From: Streptomyces glomeratus
GTDB lineage: Bacteria; Actinomycetota; Actinomycetes; Streptomycetales; Streptomycetaceae
DNA length: 64,000 nt
Assembly (NCBI RefSeq): GCF_021462825.1
Contig: NZ_JAKEEB010000002.1
Location: forward strand, 1-64,000
Reading direction: 5' to 3'
Position numbers and translations under genes: made by a program. The first letter of the stretch is position 1. Each line of letters starts with the position of its first letter. The notes beneath the pieces were generated by a model. The model saw nothing but the letters and a program-made list of their open reading frames with translations. It was not told where the DNA came from and searched no databases. Of this stretch, positions 16,250 through 25,160 are shown piece by piece.

Positions 16250-17659
16250 ATGGCTGCCCGTACGAAGACCACCAAGGACCGGCCGTCCTACCGCTGCACC
16301 GAGTGCGGCTGGCAGACGGCCAAGTGGCTCGGCCGCTGCCCCGAGTGCCACGCGTGGGGCACGATCGAGGAGTACGGCGCGCCCGCGGTGCGGACGACGG
16401 CACCGGGCCGGGTGACCACCTCCGCCCTGCCCATCGGCCAGGTCGACGGGCGGCAGGCCACCGCCCGCTCCACCGGCGTGCCCGAGCTGGATCGCGTCCT
16501 AGGCGGCGGAATCGTGCCCGGCGCGGTCGTGCTGCTCGCCGGGGAACCCGGCGTGGGCAAGTCCACGCTGCTGCTGGACGTCGCGGCGAAGGCGGCGAGC
16601 GACGAGCACCGCACGCTGTATGTGACGGGCGAGGAGTCGGCGAGCCAGGTGCGTCTGCGCGCCGACCGCATCGGGGCCATCGACGACCACCTGTACCTGG
16701 CGGCGGAGACCGATCTGTCCGCCGTACTCGGCCACTTGGACACGGTGAAGCCGTCGCTGCTCGTGCTGGACTCCGTGCAGACCGTCGCCTCCCCCGAGAT
16801 CGACGGCGCGCCCGGCGGCATGGCCCAGGTCCGGGAGGTCGCCGGGGCCCTCATCCGCGCCTCCAAGGAGCGCGGCATGTCCACCCTCCTCGTCGGCCAT
16901 GTCACCAAGGACGGCGCGATCGCGGGCCCGCGCCTGCTCGAACACCTGGTGGACGTCGTCCTGCACTTCGAGGGCGACCGGCACGCCCGGCTGCGTCTCG
17001 TACGAGGCGTCAAGAACAGATACGGCGCCACCGACGAGGTCGGCTGCTTCGAGCTGCACGACGAGGGGATCACCGGCCTGGCCGATCCGAGCGGCCTCTT
17101 CCTGACCCGCCGCGACGAGCCGGTCCCCGGCACCTGCCTGACCGTCACCCTGGAGGGCCGCCGGCCCCTCGTCGCCGAGGTGCAGGCCCTGACGGTCGAC
17201 TCCCAGATCCCCTCGCCGCGGCGTACGACGTCGGGCCTGGAGACCTCCCGCGTCTCGATGATGCTCGCCGTCCTGGAGCAGCGCGGCCGGATCAGCGCCC
17301 TCGGCAAGCGGGACATCTACTCCGCGACGGTCGGCGGGGTGAAGCTCTCCGAACCGGCCGCGGACCTGGCGGTCGCGCTGGCGCTGGCGAGCGCCGCGAG
17401 CGACACCCCGCTGCCCAAGAATCTGGTGGCGATCGGCGAGGTGGGTCTCGCGGGTGAGGTAAGGCGCGTCACAGGGGTCCAGCGCCGGCTGTCCGAGGCC
17501 CACCGTCTGGGCTTCACGCATGCGCTCGTTCCGGCCGACCCCGGCAGGATCCCGCCCGGGATGAAGGTGCTGGAAGTGGCGGACATAGGGGACGCCCTGC
17601 GGGTCCTTCCGCGCTCCCGTCGCCGAGAGGCCCCACGGGAGGAGGAGGACCGCCGGTAG
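16250..17659 (+). CDS. radA: DNA repair protein RadA
   Basis: The 469-residue RecA-like ATPase promotes branch migration and processing of recombination intermediates. The N-terminal zinc finger is YRCTECGWQTAKWLGRCPECHAWG. Walker A is GEPGVGKST, the RadA-specific KNRYG motif is present (VKNRYGATDEV), and the C-terminal Lon-like domain contains PLPKNLVAIGEVGLAGEVRRV. The ATG at 16250 is set by the zinc-finger start and by TACGGT at 16237-16242, 7 nt upstream, so a leaderless mRNA is likely. disA follows 81 bp downstream on the same strand. Confidence 0.96.
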   Translation: MAARTKTTKDRPSYRCTECGWQTAKWLGRCPECHAWGTIEEYGAPAVRTTAPGRVTTSALPIGQVDGRQATARSTGVPELDRVLGGGIVPGAVVLLAGEPGVGKSTLLLDVAAKAASDEHRTLYVTGEESASQVRLRADRIGAIDDHLYLAAETDLSAVLGHLDTVKPSLLVLDSVQTVASPEIDGAPGGMAQVREVAGALIRASKERGMSTLLVGHVTKDGAIAGPRLLEHLVDVVLHFEGDRHARLRLVRGVKNRYGATDEVGCFELHDEGITGLADPSGLFLTRRDEPVPGTCLTVTLEGRRPLVAEVQALTVDSQIPSPRRTTSGLETSRVSMMLAVLEQRGRISALGKRDIYSATVGGVKLSEPAADLAVALALASAASDTPLPKNLVAIGEVGLAGEVRRVTGVQRRLSEAHRLGFTHALVPADPGRIPPGMKVLEVADIGDALRVLPRSRRREAPREEEDRR

Positions 17660-17740
17660 ACTTTGCCCTGGTCTCGCCCGTCCGTACGAACCGAGAGTGC
17701 GACACGGGAGCGCCCCAGAACCTGCGACCGGAGGAGTGCA

Positions 17741-18865
17741 GTGGCAGCCAACGACCGGGCGGCAGCTCCCGGAAAGTCCGGCGGGAGTTCCCGTGCCGAT
17801 GGCCTGATGCGCGCCTCACTGAGCGCCGTGGCTCCCGGCACGGCTCTGCGCGACGGACTCGAGCGGGTGCTCCGCGGCAACACCGGCGGTCTCATCGTGC
17901 TCGGCTCCGACAAGACCGTCGAGACGATGTGCACGGGTGGTTTCGTCCTGGACGTCGAGTTCACGGCCACCCGTCTGAGGGAGCTGTGCAAGCTGGACGG
18001 CGCCCTGGTGCTCTCCTCGGACCTGTCGAAGATCCTCAGAGCGGGCGTGCAGCTGGTGCCCGATCCGACGATCCCGACGGAGGAGACGGGTACGCGCCAC
18101 CGTACGGCGGACCGGGTGAGCAAGCAGGTCGGCTTCCCGGTGGTGTCGGTCTCCCAGTCGATGCGCCTGATCGCGCTGTACGTCGACGGACAGCGCCGGG
18201 TCCTGGAGGACTCGGCGGCGATCCTGTCCCGCGCCAACCAGGCCCTCGCGACCCTGGAGCGGTACAAACTCCGCCTGGACGAGGTGGCCGGCACGCTGTC
18301 CGCACTGGAGATCGAGGACCTGGTGACGGTCCGGGACGTCTCGGCGGTCTCGCAGCGGCTGGAGATGGTCCGCCGTATCGCGACCGAGATCGCCGAATAC
18401 GTGGTCGAGCTGGGTACGGACGGCCGTCTGCTCGCCCTCCAGCTGGACGAGTTGATCGCCGGTGTGGAGCCCGAGCGGGAGCTGGTGGTACGCGACTATG
18501 TGCCCGAGCCGACCGCCAAGCGCTCCCGCACGGTCGAGGAGGCCCTGTCCGAGCTGGACGCGCTGACCCACGCCGAGCTTCTCGAACTGCCCACGGTGGC
18601 CCGTGCCTTGGGTTATACCGGCTCGCCCGAGGCACTCGACTCGGCGGTGTCCCCGCGCGGTTTCCGGCTGCTCGCGAAGGTCCCGCGGCTGCCCGGCGCC
18701 ATCATCGACCGCCTGGTGGACCACTTCGGGGGCCTGCAGAAACTGCTCGCGGCGAGCGTCGACGACCTCCAGACGGTGGACGGCGTCGGCGAGGCCCGAG
18801 CCCGCAGCGTCCGCGAGGGGCTGTCACGGCTGGCGGAGTCGTCGATCCTCGAGCGGTACGTCTGA
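17741..18865 (+). CDS. disA: DNA integrity scanning protein DisA, diadenylate cyclase
   Basis: The 374-residue enzyme makes c-di-AMP from ATP and scans DNA for branched structures. The DAC domain carries the DGA motif (KLDGALVLS) and RHR motif (GTRHRTADR). A linker follows, then C-terminal helix-hairpin-helix repeats ([30 protein letters not shown]). The start is the GTG at 17741, with GAGGAG 5-10 nt upstream. A TAGACT overlaps the radA stop (17657-17662), so disA may have a separate promoter besides readthrough. In actinobacteria DisA is usually the only c-di-AMP synthase. Confidence 0.97.
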   Translation: MAANDRAAAPGKSGGSSRADGLMRASLSAVAPGTALRDGLERVLRGNTGGLIVLGSDKTVETMCTGGFVLDVEFTATRLRELCKLDGALVLSSDLSKILRAGVQLVPDPTIPTEETGTRHRTADRVSKQVGFPVVSVSQSMRLIALYVDGQRRVLEDSAAILSRANQALATLERYKLRLDEVAGTLSALEIEDLVTVRDVSAVSQRLEMVRRIATEIAEYVVELGTDGRLLALQLDELIAGVEPERELVVRDYVPEPTAKRSRTVEEALSELDALTHAELLELPTVARALGYTGSPEALDSAVSPRGFRLLAKVPRLPGAIIDRLVDHFGGLQKLLAASVDDLQTVDGVGEARARSVREGLSRLAESSILERYV

Positions 18866-18940
18866 CCCTGCGGAGCGGTTGGCCGGGGGCCCGCCGGAAA
18901 TCCGGTGGAGAGGCTCCGCTGCCGCCTCTACGTTCGGAGG

Positions 18941-19300
18941 ATGACTACCCGAACCTTCCGCGTCACCGTCCGCGGCGTCTTCGACGGTCTCGACGAAGCG
19001 CAGCGGGCCGAACTCCTGGCACGGGCCGCCGAGCACGATGTGCTGCGCGCCGCCTTCACCCCCGAGGGCCACCTCAGCTACGACCTCGCGGCCCGCTCCG
19101 CCTTCACCTTCCGCTTCCTGGACTCGGGCGAGGCGGAGGAGGACATCCTGGCCGCGTCGGAGCGCGCCGAAGAGGCCGCCAGGGCCTGGCTCACCGAGCG
19201 CGGCTACGGCTACAAGAACCTCCGCTCCACCGCCGAGGACCTCTCCCGGGCACCGCTCGGCAGGCGGCAGCGCCGGGCCATCGCGGGTTCGTCCTCCTGA
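18941..19300 (+). CDS. Small conserved protein (DUF6204-like)
   Basis: The 119-residue soluble protein is rich in Glu, Ala and Arg ([39 protein letters not shown]..., split in alternating helices and strands). I associate it from memory with the DUF6204 family of streptomycetes; no function is known. TACGTT (18929-18934) lies exactly 6 nt before the ATG, so the GGAGG directly touching the start is probably not a functional ribosome site and the mRNA is leaderless. Confidence 0.7.
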   Translation: MTTRTFRVTVRGVFDGLDEAQRAELLARAAEHDVLRAAFTPEGHLSYDLAARSAFTFRFLDSGEAEEDILAASERAEEAARAWLTERGYGYKNLRSTAEDLSRAPLGRRQRRAIAGSSS

Positions 19301-19346
19301 CCGGGCTCCTGAACGGCCTCCCGACCGGGCTCCTGACCCGGCGACA

Positions 19347-20159
19347 TCAGTCCTTCGACAGCACGAACGACGTCTGTGCCTTCGGGAAGCCGGGGGCCTT
19401 CGCCTCGACCAGATAGGTACCCGCAGGCACCGAACCCGCCGGTGGCGTCGCGCAGTTGGGGGCGCTCTGCTTGCGGTCCCACTTCACCGTGTAGGTCACC
19501 TGGGCCTTCGCGGGCACGCGGAACAGCAGGCTTCCCGAGCCGCTCGGGCAGTCGGACGAGGACCACACGTCCTTGTCGCTTCCGGTCTGCGTAACGGTCA
19601 ACACGGCGCTCTTCGGTCCGAGATCGACCTTGCAGTCACTGCCGGAGGAGTTCTTCGCGGTCAGCTCGAACGCGGGGGTGTCTCCGGGCGCGTAGGCGTT
19701 GCGGACACTCCGAAGCGTCAACTGCACGACGTTCGAGGCGCAGTTGGCCAGAGACGAACCGGCGCCGGCTGGCAGCTGACCGCCTGCGGACCCGCTGCCA
19801 CCACTGCCGTCCGCACCGCCGTCCGCACCGCCGGCTTCCGTTCCGGATCCGTCGGACCCGTCGGACCCGTCGGAGCCCGACGACCCCGCCGACCCGGAAC
19901 CGCCCCCGCCGCCCGACTCGTCCCGCCCGCCAGGGCGTTGGCTGATCGCCGGCCCGGTTCCGGACGGGCCCGGAGTGATGGACGACGTGGGGTGCTTGCC
20001 GTCCGAGCCGTCCGCCTTGTTCTTTCCACCGCCGCCGCCGGCCGTGACCACCCAGGCGATCAGCAGCGCCAACAGGGCTAGCACGGACAGCATTACGGCC
20101 CTCCGTCGCCAGTAGATGGAGGAGGGAAGCGGCCCGACCGGATTGCGCAGAGATCCCAC
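19347..20159 (-). CDS. Membrane-anchored extracytoplasmic protein with Ser/Gly linker
   Basis: The 270-residue protein has a single N-terminal membrane anchor (VMLSVLALLALLIAWVV, about 22-40). A long Gly/Ser/Asp-rich linker follows (about 42-130, with GSDGSDGSDGSG). The C-terminal beta-rich domain contains four Cys (NCASNV, DCKVD, DCPSG, NCATP) and is presumably outside and disulfide-linked. The function is unknown. TACAGT on the minus strand (20167-20172) lies 7 nt before the GTG, so a leaderless mRNA is likely. It is divergent from mutY across a C-rich 383-bp gap. Confidence 0.75.
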   Translation of the reverse strand: MGSLRNPVGPLPSSIYWRRRAVMLSVLALLALLIAWVVTAGGGGGKNKADGSDGKHPTSSITPGPSGTGPAISQRPGGRDESGGGGGSGSAGSSGSDGSDGSDGSGTEAGGADGGADGSGGSGSAGGQLPAGAGSSLANCASNVVQLTLRSVRNAYAPGDTPAFELTAKNSSGSDCKVDLGPKSAVLTVTQTGSDKDVWSSSDCPSGSGSLLFRVPAKAQVTYTVKWDRKQSAPNCATPPAGSVPAGTYLVEAKAPGFPKAQTSFVLSKD

Positions 20160-20542
20160 GGCGGAAACTGTACGAGAGATCGGAGCCGCGCCTTACGCCA
20201 CCCGCCGCCCCGGCATCAACTTTTCCGGATCATCATCCCGCACGGCCTCCCCCGGCCGGGGCCCAGGCACGCGCACCGGCGCCTGACGCCCCGCTCCCCT
20301 GTCGCACTCCGCCCGCCACGTTCACCTCCCCTGTCACACCCCGCCCGCCGCACCCACCTCCCCCCGTCGCTCTTCGCTCACCGCGCTCGCCCCCTCGCCG
20401 CACCTCGCCGCACCCCACCCACTGCCGCCCCCGTCGGTCACCGGGGCCCGGCGGACCGAAGCCCCGGGTGTACCGACACAACACCCCCACTCGGGGCGGT
20501 CCCCCACCCCAGCGCCCTTCACGTGGCAGGATCGAAAGCGTC
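20160..20542. other. Pyrimidine-rich intergenic region upstream of mutY
   Basis: This divergent gap between the membrane-anchored protein gene and mutY is dominated on the plus strand by C/T-rich runs (repeated CCCGCCGCAC- and CACCTCCCC-like words). Besides the TACAGT promoter at its left edge I see only a CAGGAT at 20527-20532, 10 nt before the mutY ATG, as a possible -10. No ORF with coding character was found. Confidence 0.5.
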
Positions 20543-21499
20543 ATGACTGCACCCACCACCCCCACCCCCGTTCCCGCCCCCACCCCCGAACCCGCCCAGA
20601 CCGACGATCTCACCGGCGTGGCCCCCGGCAGGGCCTTGCACGCCCCGGTCATCGCCTGGTTCGACGAGCACGCCCGCGACCTTCCCTGGCGGCGCCCGGA
20701 GGCCGGGCCGTGGGGCGTGATGGTCAGTGAGTTCATGCTGCAGCAGACGCCGGTCAGCCGCGTCCTGCCCGTCTACGAGCAGTGGCTCGCCCGCTGGCCC
20801 CGCCCTGCCGACCTCGCCAAGGAACCCCCCGGCGAGGCCGTCCGCGCCTGGGGCCGCCTCGGCTACCCGCGCCGCGCCCTGCGTCTGCACGGCGCCGCCG
20901 TGGCGATAACGGAGCGGCACGGCGGCGACGTACCCACCGACCACGCCCAGCTGCTCGCCCTGCCCGGCATCGGCGAGTACACGGCCGCGGCCGTGGCCTC
21001 CTTCGCCTACGGCCAGCGCCACCCCGTCCTCGACACCAACGTGCGGCGTGTCCTCGCGCGCGCGGTCGGCGGGGTGCAGTACCCGCCCAACGCCACCACC
21101 GCCGCGGAGCGCAAGCTCGCCCGCGCGCTGCTGCCCGAGGACGAGCGAACGGCGTCCCGCTGGGCGGCCGCCTCCATGGAGCTGGGCGCGCTGATCTGCA
21201 CCGCGAAGAACGAGACGTGCCACCGCTGCCCGATCGCCGCGCAGTGCGCCTGGCAGCTGGCCGGGAAGCCGGAGCACGACGGCCCGCCGCGCCGCGGCCA
21301 GACGTACGCGGGCACGGACCGCCAGGTGCGCGGGCGGCTGCTGGCCTTGCTGCGGGAGGCGACGGGCCCGGTCCCCCAGTCGGTCCTCGACCGGGTGTGG
21401 GACGAGCCGGTGCAGCGCGCCCGCGCCCTGGACGGACTGGTCTCCGACGGCCTGGTGGAGCCTCTCGCCGGCGGCCTCTACCGCCTTCCGCTCACCTGA
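20543..21499 (+). CDS. mutY: A/G-specific adenine DNA glycosylase
   Basis: The 318-residue glycosylase removes A mispaired with 8-oxoguanine. It has a Pro/Thr-rich N-terminus, FMLQQTPVSRV, helix-hairpin-helix LPGIGEYTAAAVASFAYG, the catalytic Asp in VLDTNVRR, and the [4Fe-4S] ligand set C-x6-C-x2-C-x5-C (CTAKNETCHRCPIAAQC). The C-terminal NUDIX-like recognition domain of longer MutY proteins is largely missing; a short 90-residue tail takes its place, as in other streptomycetes. ATG 20543 is the only plausible start before the conserved region. Confidence 0.94.
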   Translation: MTAPTTPTPVPAPTPEPAQTDDLTGVAPGRALHAPVIAWFDEHARDLPWRRPEAGPWGVMVSEFMLQQTPVSRVLPVYEQWLARWPRPADLAKEPPGEAVRAWGRLGYPRRALRLHGAAVAITERHGGDVPTDHAQLLALPGIGEYTAAAVASFAYGQRHPVLDTNVRRVLARAVGGVQYPPNATTAAERKLARALLPEDERTASRWAAASMELGALICTAKNETCHRCPIAAQCAWQLAGKPEHDGPPRRGQTYAGTDRQVRGRLLALLREATGPVPQSVLDRVWDEPVQRARALDGLVSDGLVEPLAGGLYRLPLT

Positions 21500-21766
21500 C
21501 CCCGCCCGCCCGGGCGCGCGCTTCCCATTCCCGCGCCCGGGCGGGTCCTGTGCCCGTCCCGCGCCGGCCGGCTCACAGCTTCTGGACAGTCCACGGCTCG
21601 CCCCGTCACAGCGACTGCCTTGTCACATCACAGAGCACCCGCCCAACCGACGGGGCAAATCCCCCCAAACCATCCCCAACTTCCGCTCCCCCCTACCCAG
21701 TTCGGCCGTCTGTTACACAACCGACGGACAGCCGAGCGCTTCCCGCAGTCTGGCTCGGACAACGCC

Positions 21767-21795
21767 GTGACAACCCGTCGGTAACTTCATATGTG
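21767..21795 (+). promoter_or_regulatory. Candidate sigE operon promoter
   Basis: GTGACA (21767-21772) and TATGTG (21790-21795) are separated by 17 bp and would start transcription near 21802, giving a leader of about 110 nt. In S. coelicolor sigE transcription depends on CseB. The CseB site would lie upstream, where TGTCACATCACA-like words occur near 21620, but I cannot define it. Confidence 0.5.
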
Positions 21796-21911
21796 TGCCG
21801 CGGAAGACGCGACACGGGAGCTGACGGCAGCTCACAGACTTTGCGGGACCGGCATTCGGCTGTGCGACACAGCCGGGACAGGCCGGAAAACGGGGAACGG
21901 AGGCGGTTGGT

Positions 21912-22451
21912 ATGGCGCACGGCGAGGTGCTCGAGTTCGAGGAGTACGTACGCACCCGGCAGGAAGCGCTGCTGCGCAGCGCCCGTCGGCTGGTGCCCGA
22001 CCCGACCGACGCCCAGGACCTGCTGCAGACCGCTCTGGTGCGCACGTACGGCCGCTGGGACGGCATCGCCGACAAGCGCCTGGCGGACGCCTACCTGCGC
22101 CGCGTGATGATCAACACGCGCACCGAGTGGTGGCGGGCCCGCAAGCTGGAGGAGGTCCCCACCGAGCAGCTCCCGGACGCCTGCGTGGAGGACTCCACCG
22201 AGCAGCACGCCGACCGGGCCCTGCTGATGGACGTCCTCAAGGTGCTCGCTCCCAAGCAGCGGAGTGTCGTGGTGCTGCGACACTGGGAACAGATGTCCAC
22301 GGAGGAGACGGCCGCAGCCCTCGGTATGTCGGCCGGAACGGTCAAGAGCACGCTGCACCGGGCGCTCGCCCGGCTCCGGGAGGAGCTGGAGGCCCGCGAC
22401 CTGGACGCACGCGCGCTGGAGCGTGAGGAGCGGGAGCGTTGCGCGGCCTAG
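21912..22451 (+). CDS. sigE: ECF sigma factor SigE (cell-envelope stress)
   Basis: The 179-residue sigma factor has region 2 (LEFEEYVRTRQEALLRSARRLVPDPTDAQDLLQTALVRTYGRW) and region 4 (LAPKQRSVVVLRHWEQMSTEETAAALGMSAGTVKSTLHRALARLREEL). In S. coelicolor the orthologue directs cell-wall homeostasis genes and is switched on by the CseB/CseC system when the wall is damaged. There is no anti-sigma partner here; control is transcriptional. The downstream cseA start overlaps its 3' end. Identification rests on the full sigE-cseA-cseB-cseC gene order. Confidence 0.95.
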   Translation: MAHGEVLEFEEYVRTRQEALLRSARRLVPDPTDAQDLLQTALVRTYGRWDGIADKRLADAYLRRVMINTRTEWWRARKLEEVPTEQLPDACVEDSTEQHADRALLMDVLKVLAPKQRSVVVLRHWEQMSTEETAAALGMSAGTVKSTLHRALARLREELEARDLDARALEREERERCAA

Positions 22452-23095
22452 GCACGGGGGCCATAGAGCTCAGCGGGTCCTTCAAGGCGGCGATGGCGGC
22501 GGTGGCCACCATCGCCGCCCTCGGGCTTTTCGTCTCCGCCTGCGCGACCGGTGGCACGGGTGCGCGGGACGAGGGTCCGGCGGGCAGCGACCCGTTGGTG
22601 GCGGGGACCCCCCGGCCCTCCGCCTCGCCGACCAAGAAGGAGCCCACACGGCTCGACGTGGTCAAGATGGTCAAGGACGATCCGATGGTCGCAAAGGCGG
22701 TCAAGGACGATCTGAAACCGTGCGTGGCCGATGAGTACCCGCTCGACGTCTCGTACGGCAAGGTCACCGGCAGCACCGCGAACGACATCGTCGTGAATGT
22801 GATGACGTGCAGCGACGCCGTCGGGCTCGGCTCGTATGTGTACCGCATGGAGAACCACAAGTACGAGAATGTGTTCAAGGCCGAGGAGCCTCCGGTCTAC
22901 GCGGAGATAGACCGAGGTGACCTTGTGGTGACCCAGCAGATGTACGAGAAGGGCGACCCGGTGTCGTATCCCTCCAGCGAGGACGTGATCACCTACCACT
23001 GGACGGCGCGCCATTTCGCCGTGGTGTCCAGCACGCGGAACGTGTACAGCAACGCGGTGGGCAGCAGCGGCACGCCCGCCCCGGCGGGGAACTGA
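22439..23095 (+). CDS. cseA: CseA lipoprotein, modulator of the SigE response
   Basis: The 218-residue lipoprotein has a hydrophobic signal segment ending in the lipobox LFVSAC near residue 35, then a low-complexity linker and a globular domain. In S. coelicolor CseA sits on the outer face of the membrane and dampens CseC signalling. The frame opens at a TTG (22439) that overlaps the last 13 nt of sigE, with purine-rich GGAGCGGGAGCG upstream, so translation is probably coupled. No later start would leave a complete signal sequence, apart from the internal Met near residue 19. Confidence 0.9.
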   Translation: MRGLGTGAIELSGSFKAAMAAVATIAALGLFVSACATGGTGARDEGPAGSDPLVAGTPRPSASPTKKEPTRLDVVKMVKDDPMVAKAVKDDLKPCVADEYPLDVSYGKVTGSTANDIVVNVMTCSDAVGLGSYVYRMENHKYENVFKAEEPPVYAEIDRGDLVVTQQMYEKGDPVSYPSSEDVITYHWTARHFAVVSSTRNVYSNAVGSSGTPAPAGN

Positions 23096-23103
23096 GAGAG
23101 CGG

Positions 23104-23808
23104 ATGGCAGAGCAGACCCACGTCCTGTTCGTCGAGGACGACGATGTCATCCGGGAGGCCACCCAGCTCGCCCTGGAGCGGGTCGGCCTCGAGGTCACCG
23201 CCATGCCCGACGGCCTGTCGGGCCTGGAGGCGTTCCGCGCCCGTCGCCCCGACATCGCCCTGCTGGACGTGATGCTCCCCGGACTGGACGGCGTCAGTCT
23301 GTGCCGCCGTATCCGCGACGAGTCGACCGTCCCTGTGATCATGGTGTCGGCGCGTGCGGACTCGATCGACGTGGTGCTCGGCCTGGAGGCGGGCGCCGAC
23401 GACTATGTGACCAAGCCGTTCGACGGCGCCGTGCTGGTCGCGCGCATCCGTGCGGTGCTGCGCCGGTTCGGGCACGCGAGCGGCGCCGACCGGGGCGCCG
23501 AGGACTCCTCCTCCGTGGACGGCGGCGTGCTCACCTTCGGCGAACTCGAGGTCGACACCGAGGGCATGGAGGTACGGCGGTCGGGGCAGCCGGTGGCGCT
23601 CACGCCCACCGAGATGCGGCTGCTGCTGGAGTTCTCGTCGGCGCCGGGCACGGTGCTGTCCCGCGACAAGCTGCTGGAGCGGGTCTGGGACTACGGCTGG
23701 GGTGGTGACACCCGGGTCGTCGACGTCCATGTGCAGCGGCTGCGCACGAAGATCGGCCAGGACCGGATCGAGACGGTCCGCGGCTTCGGCTACAAGTTGA
23801 AGGCCTGA
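23104..23808 (+). CDS. cseB: Response regulator CseB (OmpR family)
   Basis: The 234-residue regulator has a receiver domain (VLFVEDDDVIREA; phospho-acceptor Asp in ALLDVMLPGLDG; Lys in YVTKPF). A winged-helix OmpR domain follows (LTPTEMRLLLEFSSAPGTVLSRDKLLERVWDYGWGGDTRVVDVHVQRLRTKIG). It activates the sigE promoter in S. coelicolor. It starts 8 bp after cseA and ends 8 bp before cseC, consistent with one mRNA. Confidence 0.96.
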   Translation: MAEQTHVLFVEDDDVIREATQLALERVGLEVTAMPDGLSGLEAFRARRPDIALLDVMLPGLDGVSLCRRIRDESTVPVIMVSARADSIDVVLGLEAGADDYVTKPFDGAVLVARIRAVLRRFGHASGADRGAEDSSSVDGGVLTFGELEVDTEGMEVRRSGQPVALTPTEMRLLLEFSSAPGTVLSRDKLLERVWDYGWGGDTRVVDVHVQRLRTKIGQDRIETVRGFGYKLKA

Positions 23809-23816
23809 GCAGGGGT

Positions 23817-25160
23817 ATGCGGGGGATTCTCGGACGCCTGATCCCGAACGACGCGGCCATACGGACGGGCCTCAGGTGGAAACTCAGCGCGGCGATCGCC
23901 CTGGTCGGCGCGCTGGTCGCGATCGCGCTGAGCCTGGTCGTGCACAACGCGGCGCGCGTGTCGATGCTCGACAACTCGCGCGACCTCGCCATCGAGCGGA
24001 TCCAGGTGGCCCAGCGGATGTACGAGTCCGGGCGCACCCAGACCTTCGGCGTCAAGGTCGACGACCCTGCCATCCCCCGGGATCTGCTCCAGAAGGTCGC
24101 AGCGGGCCGTCGGGCCACCTATGTCGCCGAAGGTGCGCACGGAGTGCCGGACATCTGGGCGGCCGTCCCCCTCAAGGACGGCCGGGTGCTGTCCCTGCAC
24201 ACCCGTTTCACGGACCGCAGCGCCAGCGTGATGCAGGACCTCGACCAGGCCCTGTTCATCGGTTCGATCGCGGTGGTGCTCGGCGGCTCGGCGCTCGGTG
24301 TGCTGATCGGCGGACAGCTGTCGGGGCGCCTGCGCAAGGCGGCGGCCGCGGCGAACCGGGTCGCCAAGGGCGAGCCCAACGTCCGTGTACGGGAGGCGAT
24401 CGGCGGCGTGGTGCGGGACGAGACCGACGACCTGGCGCGCGCCGTGGACGCGATGGCGGATGCGCTGCAGCAGCGCCTGGAGGCGGAGCGCCGGGTGACC
24501 GCGGACATCGCCCACGAGCTGCGCACCCCGGTGACGGGCCTGCTCACGGCGGCGGAGCTGCTCCCGCCCGGGCGGCCCACGGAACTGGTCCTGGACCGCG
24601 CGAAGGCCATGCGCACGCTGGTGGAGGACGTTCTGGAGGTCGCCCGTCTGGACAGCGCCTCCGAGCGGGCGGAACTCCAGGACATCATGCTCGGTGAGTT
24701 CATCAGCCGGCGGGTCGCCGCGAAGGACGCCGATGTCGAGGTCCGGGTGATCCACGAGTCGGAGGTCACCACGGACCCGCGCCGGCTGGAGCGCGTGCTG
24801 TTCAACCTGCTGGCGAACGCGGCCCGGCACGGCAAACCGCCGATCGAGGTCTCGGTCGAGGGCCGGGTGATCCGCGTACGGGACCACGGACCCGGTTTCC
24901 CGGAGGAGCTGCTGGCCGACGGGCCGAGCCGCTTCCGTACCGGCAGCTCCGACCGCTCCGGGCATGGCCACGGCTTGGGCCTGACGATCGCGGCGGGCCA
25001 GGCGCGGGTGCTGGGCGCCCGCCTGACGTTCCGCAATGTGCGGCCGGCCGGAACGCCCGAGCATCTGCCTGCCGAGGGCGCGGTGGCGGTGCTGTGGCTG
25101 CCGGAGCACGCGCCGACGAACACGGGCAGCTTCCCGATACTGCCCCTCTCCGGAGCCTGA
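23817..25160 (+). CDS. cseC: Sensor histidine kinase CseC
   Basis: The 447-residue kinase has two membrane helices (about 22-42 and 142-165) enclosing an extracytoplasmic sensor loop. HAMP follows, then the phospho-acceptor His in TADIAHELRTPVTGLL (about residue 233) and a C-terminal ATPase domain (N box LLANAARHG, G1 DHGPGFP, GHGHGLGLTIA). It senses envelope stress and phosphorylates CseB. The TGA stop (25158-25160) lies inside the first unit of the 26-bp minisatellite, so the last coding bases are already repeat sequence. Confidence 0.95.
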   Translation: MRGILGRLIPNDAAIRTGLRWKLSAAIALVGALVAIALSLVVHNAARVSMLDNSRDLAIERIQVAQRMYESGRTQTFGVKVDDPAIPRDLLQKVAAGRRATYVAEGAHGVPDIWAAVPLKDGRVLSLHTRFTDRSASVMQDLDQALFIGSIAVVLGGSALGVLIGGQLSGRLRKAAAAANRVAKGEPNVRVREAIGGVVRDETDDLARAVDAMADALQQRLEAERRVTADIAHELRTPVTGLLTAAELLPPGRPTELVLDRAKAMRTLVEDVLEVARLDSASERAELQDIMLGEFISRRVAAKDADVEVRVIHESEVTTDPRRLERVLFNLLANAARHGKPPIEVSVEGRVIRVRDHGPGFPEELLADGPSRFRTGSSDRSGHGHGLGLTIAAGQARVLGARLTFRNVRPAGTPEHLPAEGAVAVLWLPEHAPTNTGSFPILPLSGA

